This document shows positions 1 to 4,475 of a DNA stretch of 6,675 bases, in pieces. Location of the stretch: positions 1 through 6,675 of the forward strand of contig JBAXDH010000166.1 of assembly GCA_037141055.1 (NCBI GenBank), read 5' to 3'. Source of the stretch: CAIVAT01 sp037141055. Its GTDB lineage: Bacteria > Bacteroidota > Bacteroidia > Bacteroidales > FEN-979. Position 1 is the first letter of the stretch. The number at the start of each line of letters is the position of its first letter. A program made the position numbers and the translations under genes. The notes under the pieces were generated by a model that saw nothing but the letters and a program-made list of their open reading frames with translations, did not search any database and was not told the DNA's origin.

Positions 1-48
1 GTTAACCGATAAAGAAGGAAGTCAGGTAGTTGCAACTTTGTGCATTAA

Positions 49-222
49 GGGGAGCTGAAAATCAACCACTTACAAACGACGTAAGTGGTTTTTTTATGTC
101 CACGCCAGAAATACACCAGAACATGGGGAAAATCACAATGCTGATAATGGGTGAAATCCAAGTTCGACTCCTTTCCATTCTGACATCCTTTGAAACGATA
201 TTTCCGTTTATTTTTAAACGAA
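49..222 (+). repeat. R-type intergenic repeat, copy 1 (R1)
   Basis: First of three related intergenic repeats. It starts with GGGGAGC, continues through ATCAACCAC into a terminator-like hairpin (64-90), then a 122-bp core from CACGCCAGAA (101) to TTAAACGAA (222). The core matches 1230-1351 with no gaps and two differences, both seen directly by alignment. The core opens with two tandem 11-nt units of the type ACGCCAGAAAT and closes with a small palindrome, CGTTTA-TTTT-TAAACG. The similarity stops abruptly at 222. Short open frames cross the repeat on both strands, but the two copies differ too little to show coding selection and no known domain is visible, so I treat it as non-coding. The origin of the repeat is unknown. 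Confidence 0.85.
64..95 (+). terminator. Rho-independent-type terminator inside R1
   Basis: A perfect 10-bp stem (AACCACTTAC at 64-73, GTAAGTGGTT at 81-90) closes a 7-nt loop and runs into seven T's (89-95). It would end transcription on the plus strand coming from beyond the left edge of the window. It has no A-rich partner that would make it efficient in the other direction. Confidence 0.7.
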
Positions 223-404
223 ATCGGACAATCTTTGAAGACAATATTATACGCATTTTCGCGCACATTAAGCGATAATGCTGATAAACATAGCCTAATA
301 TTGGCCTAATCCTACACGGGAAGTTTCTTCTTTAAAAATATAATCATTTTTATTAGCCCACATATTCAGACACTTAGCTGATTTAAATCATTTGAATTCA
401 ATTT

Positions 405-459
405 CATACCATTTCCGGTATGCTTTTAGCTTATACCGCTATAAGTCAACAGGTTTGAC
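405..459. other. Three consecutive short hairpins
   Basis: Three perfect inverted repeats follow one another: CATACC/GGTATG (405-410 with 417-422), CTTATA/TATAAG (430-435 with 440-445) and GTCAA/TTGAC (445-449 with 455-459). The last overlaps the REP-like motif at 456. The rest of the gap 223-586 is AT-rich and shows no gene. The cluster could be a structured intergenic element, but each stem alone is short enough to be chance. Confidence 0.35.
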
Positions 460-473
460 CATCCTGGGCCGAT
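456..473 (+). repeat. REP-like motif copy A (half unit)
   Basis: TGACCATCCTGGGCCGAT fits the second half of the dispersed family TGACCAYCC-N3/4-GCCGATT, which is also found at 2669-2687, 4361-4379 and 6195-6214. The upstream 19-nt half seen in the other copies is not recognisable here, so this copy is partial or diverged. Confidence 0.5.
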
Positions 474-487
474 GGTAATAGGCTGGT

Positions 488-518
488 TTTGATGTATTAG
501 TATCATTAATATATATTG
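488..518 (+). promoter_or_regulatory. Possible Bacteroidota promoter for the BamE-like lipoprotein gene
   Basis: TTTG at 488-491 is followed after 20 nt by TATATTG at 512-518. The Bacteroidota consensus is TTTG, about 19 nt, then TAnnTTTG, so the -7 box is one base short of a match. It would give a leader of roughly 60 nt before the ATG at 587. The region is AT-rich, which makes chance matches likely. Confidence 0.35.
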
Positions 519-586
519 ATATACTGACATCAGCACAAAATGGTCGTAGGATTCGTATTTTTCATCTAACCTAAAAATCAGAAATT

Positions 587-1105
587 ATGAAAAAGAATGT
601 ACAGTATTTTGCGTCATTTATAATGCTTATTCTGTTGGCGACATCATGTGCTTCAGTCGTCAAAATTCCAAAATTTACATCGGTTGAAAATATTATTGAC
701 TTAAAACCGGGAATGACTTATGTTGAAGTTGTAAATAAACTTGGTTCGAAACCCTATGATGTTTTGTTTTGTCAACAAGAAGGCTTCACAATGTATTTGT
801 ATAAATACAAAGTTATCCAACGGGAAATCGATCCTAAAAATATTGATATGAAAGGTTTTGAAACAACTGGGTCTGAAAAATATTTAGGAGAGATGAAAGA
901 TGTATGGTTGATAATGGATAAAAATAATGTTCTGGAATCATATGTCACAGTAACCGGTAAAAAAGATGGGGCTGTCACTTTGTTAATAAACAATACCATA
1001 TATACCATATCGATGGATAAAGGGAAATACAATTTGATACCAACCACAACCGAATCTAAAGAGGAGACCGGTAATTTTCTGACAGGAAAAAAAAAGAAAA
1101 AATAG
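587..1105 (+). CDS. Small lipoprotein with BamE/SmpA-like segment
   Basis: The 172-residue product has a signal peptide with a Lys-Lys start, a hydrophobic core (residues 8-18) and a lipobox ending ATSC, so Cys21 is the predicted lipidated residue and the protein should be an envelope lipoprotein. Residues 37-59 contain LKPGMTYVEVVNKLGSKPYD, which resembles the first helix-turn-helix part of the SmpA/OmlA/BamE fold (hydrophobic, PGMT, EV, LG-P). The rest is predicted beta-rich (residues about 65-145) but I recognise no further motif. Residues 168-172 are all lysine, encoded by a run of nine A's, a G and six A's. The gene is visibly more AT-rich than the minus-strand genes and stands alone between two direct repeats (R1, R2). 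It has no neighbours in an operon. A true BamE role in outer-membrane protein assembly is not implied; many Bacteroidota lipoproteins share this short fold. Confidence 0.8.
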   Translation: MKKNVQYFASFIMLILLATSCASVVKIPKFTSVENIIDLKPGMTYVEVVNKLGSKPYDVLFCQQEGFTMYLYKYKVIQREIDPKNIDMKGFETTGSEKYLGEMKDVWLIMDKNNVLESYVTVTGKKDGAVTLLINNTIYTISMDKGKYNLIPTTTESKEETGNFLTGKKKKK

Positions 1106-1124
1106 GATCAATTGAGGATCAGCT

Positions 1125-1164
1125 AAAGAGCCCGACGGATTTTACCAACCTCATCTGGCCCTTT
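1125..1164 (+). repeat. Possible diverged REP-like hairpin before R2
   Basis: The stem AAAG-A-GCC (1125-1132) pairs with GGC-C-CTTT (1157-1164) apart from one A-C mismatch. The sequence can be aligned by eye with the REP-like unit at 6176-6214 (GCC-GAYGG, then ACCA-CC, then GGCC), and both lie shortly upstream of an R-type repeat. It begins 19 nt after the lipoprotein stop codon and could also be a weak terminator for that gene. The alignment needs gaps, so kinship is uncertain. Confidence 0.3.
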
Positions 1165-1175
1165 TAAGTCTAGCA

Positions 1176-1351
1176 GGGGAGCTTCAGGATCAACCACCTA
1201 CGATGAATTTCGTAGGTGGTTTTTTCGTTCACGCCAGAAATACGCCAGAACATGGGGAAAATCACAAGGCTGATAATGGGTGAAATCCAAGTTCGACTCC
1301 TTTCCATTCTGACATCCTTTGAAACGATATTTCCGTTTATTTTTAAACGAA
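1176..1351 (+). repeat. R-type intergenic repeat, copy 2 (R2)
   Basis: Second copy of the repeat at 49-222, in the same orientation. The 122-bp core (1230-1351) differs from R1 at only two positions (ACACC versus ACGCC, and AATG versus AAGG). The hairpin in front differs on both arms so that pairing is kept. Together the two copies form direct repeats around the BamE-like lipoprotein gene. The 52 nt between the repeat end and the propeller gene's stop codon show nothing else. Confidence 0.85.
1192..1225 (+). terminator. Rho-independent-type terminator inside R2
   Basis: A perfect 12-bp stem (AACCACCTACGA at 1192-1203 with TCGTAGGTGGTT at 1210-1221) has a 6-nt loop and a run of six T's (1220-1225). 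It is the likely transcription stop of the lipoprotein gene, whose stop codon lies 86 nt upstream. Confidence 0.75.
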
Positions 1352-1403
1352 CTGACAGGATTTAGGTCGTCAGATGGGTCGGGATTTCCAATGTGACAGA
1401 AAA

Positions 1404-2477
1404 TCAATTTTTAATGAAGGAAACTTTGCAAAGTCTTGACCTGGATTGATATTTAAATTCCCAGGTATTACCGCCATTGGATGTGATCATAATCTTCCCT
1501 GTCAGGGAGAGACTACTTTTAGCCACAATAATAGCCTGATTCCTGTCATAATAATCAATGCCGAAAAGGTACATGGCACCCGGACCCGCTGAGGATTGAG
1601 TTGTCCATGATGTACCATTGTCAGTAGTGATATAAATGCCATCATAGTCAAAGGCCCCCCACCAGGTTTGTGCAGTCAGCATTGTAAGACAGTTAATGTC
1701 GGCACCTTCTGTGCCTCCGGTCCCGGGTACCGAATCATTCTTCCAGGATTGTCCTGCATCAGCACTGAACAGATAATGAGCTTTTACTCCATAAACAATG
1801 ATATGATTTGGATCAGTTGCTTTTACACCGATCCATTCATTCCTGTTATAATTGTTTTCAGGGACAACTGAATCCCAGGTCAGACCCCCGTCTGATGTTC
1901 TGGCAATAAAACCTCTGGCCCCAATTCCTCCGGCAACATAAGCGATTTGTGAGTTGATGGCATATACCCCCTGCATCAATCCATTGTGAAAGAAAGCAGT
2001 ATCAAACATGATCCAGGAATTACCACCATCCTTTGAATGATAGACTATCCCTTTATCACCGCTTATCCAGATATCACTGGAACCCACCATGGAAATGGAT
2101 GACAGATCGGCTATCGACCCGGTGTTTGGACCTGTTATGCGAGCCCAGGTTTTTCCTCTATCAATCGTTTTTAAAATGCGGTTACCCGTACCCACTGCCC
2201 ATACATTATTGGTATCAATAGCCCAAACATCCATTATATTAACTCCCAGTAAGGCTGGCGATCCTTCACCCTGCCTGTGCCATGTAACGCCGCCATCCTG
2301 TGTAAACAAAATCATTCCATAATGGGTGCTGTCTTCATCTCCTACAACCCAGGCATATTTCATTTTAACAGGTGTCGGAACCGGTTCATTATTTTTGTTC
2401 CTGCAGCCGTTAAGGAATACAAACTGGCTTGACAGCGCCAAAAACAGAAATAAAGCCAATAATCTTGTTGTCTTCAT
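1404..2477 (-). CDS. Seven-bladed Ycf48/BNR-type beta-propeller lipoprotein
   Basis: The 357-residue product starts with a signal peptide whose lipobox is LNGC (Cys25), so it is a predicted envelope lipoprotein. Seven Asp-box motifs of the type S/T-x-D-x-G-x-T/S-W occur at residues 59-66, 104-111, 148-155, 194-201, 238-245, 284-291 and 332-339. The even spacing of 44-48 residues and the count of seven match a complete seven-bladed propeller, as in Ycf48-like and sialidase/BNR-repeat proteins. Blade three is typical: SKDGGNSW. The catalytic arginine triad and acid/base residues of sialidases are not recognisable, so it is more likely a binding or scaffold protein than an enzyme. In cyanobacteria Ycf48 helps photosystem II assembly; that role cannot apply here by homology of fold alone. 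It appears to be transcribed alone: the next minus-strand gene upstream (fic) is 371 nt away, with a hairpin between them. Confidence 0.88.
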   Translation of the reverse strand: MKTTRLLALFLFLALSSQFVFLNGCRNKNNEPVPTPVKMKYAWVVGDEDSTHYGMILFTQDGGVTWHRQGEGSPALLGVNIMDVWAIDTNNVWAVGTGNRILKTIDRGKTWARITGPNTGSIADLSSISMVGSSDIWISGDKGIVYHSKDGGNSWIMFDTAFFHNGLMQGVYAINSQIAYVAGGIGARGFIARTSDGGLTWDSVVPENNYNRNEWIGVKATDPNHIIVYGVKAHYLFSADAGQSWKNDSVPGTGGTEGADINCLTMLTAQTWWGAFDYDGIYITTDNGTSWTTQSSAGPGAMYLFGIDYYDRNQAIIVAKSSLSLTGKIMITSNGGNTWEFKYQSRSRLCKVSFIKN

Positions 2478-2526
2478 TATAATTATTTTGAAATTGATCA
2501 GAGTTGAAAAAAATGTATGGGAAATT

Positions 2527-2534
2527 CAAAAGTA
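2527..2534 (-). promoter_or_regulatory. Possible -7 promoter box for the propeller gene
   Basis: On the minus strand the sequence reads TACTTTTG, an exact TAnnTTTG box, 49 nt before the start codon. A clean TTTG at -33 is missing, so only half of the Bacteroidota promoter signal is present. Confidence 0.4.
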
Positions 2535-2649
2535 GCACTTTTTACCACATTTGACAGATAAACTTGTTCAGATGTTCCGTGGAAAACTTATTGACATTCT
2601 GAAATTGATTAAGCACTTTCGTACCAGTAAGGAAAAACAGCCGCTATGA

Positions 2650-2687
2650 TTGGAAAAACCGGAGCTCCTGACCACCCTCTGCCGATT
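2650..2687 (+). repeat. REP-like unit copy B
   Basis: This 38-nt unit aligns without gaps over its first 28 nt to the copies at 4342 and 6176: TTGGA...CCGG, then TGACCACCC and TGCCGATT after exactly 19 nt. The fold is weaker than in the other copies because the first half carries GGAGCTCC, itself a palindrome. It lies in the gap between the propeller and fic genes. Confidence 0.6.
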
Positions 2688-2791
2688 TTGGCTGCCCACC
2701 TCAACTTGTTAATATCCAACACGTAGGGTTGGTCCATTTATTTCAGCAAAGACTGGTCAATGCAAGCGTTTTTTCCACCCCACTTGACAAA

Positions 2792-2813
2792 CCGGCAGGA
2801 ATGTCGGCTTTTT
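2792..2813 (+). terminator. Terminator-like hairpin downstream of fic
   Basis: CCGGCA (2792-2797) pairs with TGTCGG (2802-2807) through one G-T pair around a GGAA loop, followed by CTTTTT. The T-run favours the plus strand, where no gene is seen upstream. On the minus strand it lies 42 nt beyond the fic stop codon, followed by only TTTG, so it could be a weak stop for fic. Confidence 0.4.
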
Positions 2814-2848
2814 CTTTGACAGATAAGTGATGCAGAGGTTGCAACAGG

Positions 2849-3934
2849 TTACCTCGTAAAAAGTTTTACGAGAGGCTCGTTGACATAATAATTTCCCACC
2901 CCAAATTTTCTTTTTGTAAGCAGTCCATCCTCCGCCAATCTGTTGAGGTAGGCGGCTGCGGTTATCCGCGAGACATCCAGCTCCTTCTGAATGAACTCAA
3001 TTTTTGTATACGGATGACGGAACAAGTTGTTAATCAGTTCCTGACTGTAAAATTTGTAGTTTGATCTTATTCTATGTTTATAATCCATCATTAACCTCTT
3101 AATTTCAACGATGAGGGAGATGGTATCCAACGAGGTCTGTTCGATCCCGTCAAGCATAAAAAGAATCCAGGATTCCCATTCCTGTTTCTCTCTTACATTT
3201 TGGAGTAGCTGATAATATTGGTTCTTATTGTCAATGATGTGCCGGCTTAAATAAAGTACAGGCGATAGAAGCAGTGAATGAAGGATAAGATATAAGATAT
3301 TGATAATTCTGCCTGTCCGGCCATTCCCATCGTAAAAAGGATGGATACTCTCGAACTGAAAATGGATGACCGCCATTTTTACAAGCGGATCAGCATCGCA
3401 CGGTAATTCATTGTTAATAAATGCAACCAGGTTGCTCATTGCTGCAAGAATCTCATCATAATCCTGCGGCGGAGTGAAGACCACCTCCCCTGTCTGCGTG
3501 TTCTTTAGTACGGTTCCTGGCAACCTCCTGTAACCGGCCTCATTATTTTCAAGTACAGATTGGATCTTCAGAATGTGGTTGGCAGTTATCATTTTGGATT
3601 GCTCTATCAGATTGAAACCTGTCCTTAAAGCTTCAGCATAGTTTTGAACCTCTTTGGCCGCAGCCGACTGCCATCCTGCCAGATTCAATTCCGCGGTAAA
3701 TAATTCATCCTGGGTTGTAATTATATTCTCGACGGCAGAACTGTCTTTTGCTTCCTGTAACCCCAGTGTATTCAGCAAAATAGATTGGTTTGGAATAGTG
3801 CTGCCGATTCCTTTCAGTTCAGCCAGTGCACGGTGTGCGGCAGGTAGTCTCTTCAGAATTTTTCTTGATTCAAGTTCATAATCAGGTGGAAGCAATATTG
3901 GTTTCCAGGGAACATTCGCTTGTATGGTCCTCAT
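2849..3934 (-). CDS. fic: Fic family AMP-transferase, class II, with C-terminal winged helix
   Basis: The 361-residue protein carries the full Fic motif at residues 198-209, HPFYDGNGRTGR, matching HPFx(D/E)GNGRxxR. His198 is the expected catalytic base, and the GNGR loop holds ATP phosphates. Fic enzymes usually transfer AMP from ATP to a hydroxyl side chain of a target protein. The N-terminal domain (about 1-90) includes S65-S-A-V-E69-N70, a match to the inhibitory helix motif (S/T)xxxE(G/N), whose Glu blocks productive ATP binding; its N-terminal placement defines class II. The substrate-clamping flap is near residues 141-158 (TGEVVFTPP). Residues about 300-361 look like a winged helix (KIEFIQKELDVSRITAAAYL), as in Shewanella SoFic-type proteins. 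The inhibitory motif is internal and no separate antitoxin gene is needed. The start follows the N-terminal pattern of the family (VPWKPILLPP). Its targets are unknown. A dyad symmetry upstream of its start suggests repression. Confidence 0.95.
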   Translation of the reverse strand: MRTIQANVPWKPILLPPDYELESRKILKRLPAAHRALAELKGIGSTIPNQSILLNTLGLQEAKDSSAVENIITTQDELFTAELNLAGWQSAAAKEVQNYAEALRTGFNLIEQSKMITANHILKIQSVLENNEAGYRRLPGTVLKNTQTGEVVFTPPQDYDEILAAMSNLVAFINNELPCDADPLVKMAVIHFQFESIHPFYDGNGRTGRIINILYLILHSLLLSPVLYLSRHIIDNKNQYYQLLQNVREKQEWESWILFMLDGIEQTSLDTISLIVEIKRLMMDYKHRIRSNYKFYSQELINNLFRHPYTKIEFIQKELDVSRITAAAYLNRLAEDGLLTKRKFGVGNYYVNEPLVKLFTR

Positions 3935-4000
3935 GTGATGGGTAATTTGAAATCCGTTTACAATAACTTATCTATTGAATAGAATTTTCAATTTTCTTTG

Positions 4001-4008
4001 CAAATATA
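4001..4008 (-). promoter_or_regulatory. Probable -7 promoter box for fic
   Basis: The minus strand reads TATATTTG, an exact TAnnTTTG Bacteroidota -7 box, 66 nt upstream of the fic start codon. No TTTG is found at the -33 position; that region is occupied by the dyad at 4016-4044. Confidence 0.5.
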
Positions 4009-4015
4009 CGACTGA

Positions 4016-4044
4016 ATGTAAAGAATATTGGATTTTCTTTACAT
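4016..4044. promoter_or_regulatory. Candidate operator: perfect 10-bp dyad upstream of fic
   Basis: ATGTAAAGAA (4016-4025) and TTCTTTACAT (4035-4044) are exact reverse complements separated by 9 nt. The dyad begins 7 nt upstream of the putative fic -7 box and covers about -15 to -43, where a repressor would block RNA polymerase. Arm spacing fits a dimeric helix-turn-helix protein. The winged-helix end of Fic itself is one possible binder; that is inference. Confidence 0.5.
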
Positions 4045-4090
4045 ATGGTTTCTAAGTTGGTATAAATCAAGAGACGAAGTACCTGATTGC

Positions 4091-4126
4091 TTGCAACTTT
4101 GTCCAGTAAAGGGAGTCTTACTGGAC
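4091..4126. repeat. Repeat matching the left edge of the window, with a 9-bp hairpin
   Basis: Bases 4091-4115 match 30-54, just at the entry to R1, at 22 of 25 positions, including TTGCAACTTTGT exactly. Here the sequence also forms a perfect hairpin, GTCCAGTAA (4101-4109) with TTACTGGAC (4118-4126), 1 nt past the stop codon of the 54-aa gene on the minus strand. There is no T-run on either strand, so it is more likely an RNA 3'-end structure or part of a repeat than a classic terminator. Confidence 0.45.
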
Positions 4127-4127
4127 A

Positions 4128-4292
4128 TTAAATTGAAATATTGAGCTTTATCTCACCTGAAAGAACTTTTTGAATATACTCTTTTTGTTCCTGGAAAGAT
4201 TTACCTGCCAACTCCCTGGCAATTTGTTCCTTAATTTTTCTAAAATATAAAACGGAATCAAATTTTTTCTGAATTTCTGTGTCAGTCTTCAT
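4128..4292 (-). CDS. 54-residue antitoxin-like partner protein
   Basis: The reading frame MKTDTEIQKKFDSVLYFRKI... ends with ...VLSGEIKLNISI and a TAA. It is short, charged and predicted almost wholly helical. The pattern KFDSVLYFRKIKEQIARELAG followed by SFQEQKEYIQKVL resembles small Bacteroidota and cyanobacterial proteins (KFDAVKxMRxIR...) found next to PIN-domain toxins; this is recalled family knowledge, not a search result. The start codon overlaps the tail of the upstream frame by 11 nt, as expected for translational coupling in a two-gene unit. With the upstream gene broken, the protein may be orphaned and no promoter of its own is evident. It could still be a non-functional leftover, though the frame is intact. 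Confidence 0.6.
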   Translation of the reverse strand: MKTDTEIQKKFDSVLYFRKIKEQIARELAGKSFQEQKEYIQKVLSGEIKLNISI

Positions 4293-4338
4293 ATTTCAAT
4301 AATTCTTTAGGGCTTCGTATTTCAATTGGAGGGTAGCC
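4282..4338 (-). pseudogene. C-terminal remnant of a toxin-like (PIN/VapC-type?) gene
   Basis: The frame overlapping the start of the 54-aa gene ends GYPPIEIRSPKELLKYED-stop. The ending GY-x-PPI-EI-x-(S/T)P-x-EL resembles the C-terminus of one family of PIN-domain (VapC-like) proteins, whose genes typically sit directly before a small helical partner gene. Upstream of Gly the frame enters the repeat at 4342, has no start codon, and meets an in-frame TGA at 4381-4383. Only about 18 codons of real protein remain. The PIN assignment rests on a short match; that the gene is truncated is much surer. Confidence 0.5.
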
Positions 4339-4341
4339 AAG

Positions 4342-4470
4342 TTGGACAGGCCGGTGGAGTTGACCATCCCTGGCCGATTCTCATGGACCCCTCTTATACA
4401 TAGATTGTTAAATGGTTAAGGTGGTCAATCAAGATCGGCGCAATGCTGTCAGTATTACCGGCCTGTCCAA
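4342..4470. repeat. BIME-like element: two REP-like units facing each other
   Basis: The 129-bp element has perfect 14-bp inverted ends, TTGGACAGGCCGGT (4342-4355) and ACCGGCCTGTCCAA (4457-4470). Each end opens a 38-nt REP-like unit: copy C on the plus strand (4342-4379) and a more diverged copy D on the minus strand (4433-4470). Copy C folds as GGCC/GGCC plus GGTGG/CCATCC around the loop AGTTGA. The middle 53 bp show nothing. No target-site duplication is visible at the edges. It lies 5 nt past the ZU5-lipoprotein stop codon and meets the truncated frame on its other side. Confidence 0.75.
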
Positions 4471-4475
4471 TATCA

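Larger units (their letters stand above)
2535..2848. other. Non-coding gap between propeller and fic genes
   Basis: No convincing gene lies here. An ATG at 2572 opens a 25-codon frame (2572-2649) with no recognisable content. The gap contains a REP-like unit (2650-2687) and a hairpin with a T-run (2792-2813). The 12-mer TTTGACAGATAA occurs at 2550-2561 and again at 2815-2826, near both ends of the gap, but a 12-mer match is close to chance in a window of this size. Confidence 0.55.

Noticed and set aside
64..95. Integron attC-like site, because of repeated hairpins next to a gene
   Set aside because: The hairpin lacks the RYYYAAC...GTTRRRY ends and the extrahelical bases, has a perfect stem with a T-run as in a terminator, and no integrase is present.
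160..180. tRNA T-arm-like sequence AAGTTCGACTCC in R1 and R2
   Set aside because: The loop resembles TTCGANT but the flanking bases do not pair as a 5-bp stem, and no anticodon or acceptor stem can be built around it.
45..278. Open frames on both strands across R1 (and 1198-1407 across R2), with matching peptides such as KRKYRFKGCQNGKESNLDF
   Set aside because: The two copies match because the DNA is repeated. Only two base differences exist and both change the minus-strand residue, there is no signal peptide, domain or start context, and the frames cross the terminator hairpin.
2572..2649. 25-codon frame starting MFRGKLIDIL
   Set aside because: Too short to support, with no promoter, no homologous pattern I can defend and no coupling to a neighbour; it runs straight up to the REP-like unit.
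2550..2826. Direct 12-mer TTTGACAGATAA at both ends of the gap as a target-site duplication
   Set aside because: One exact 12-mer pair is about what chance gives in an AT-rich window of this size, and no inverted ends lie next to it.
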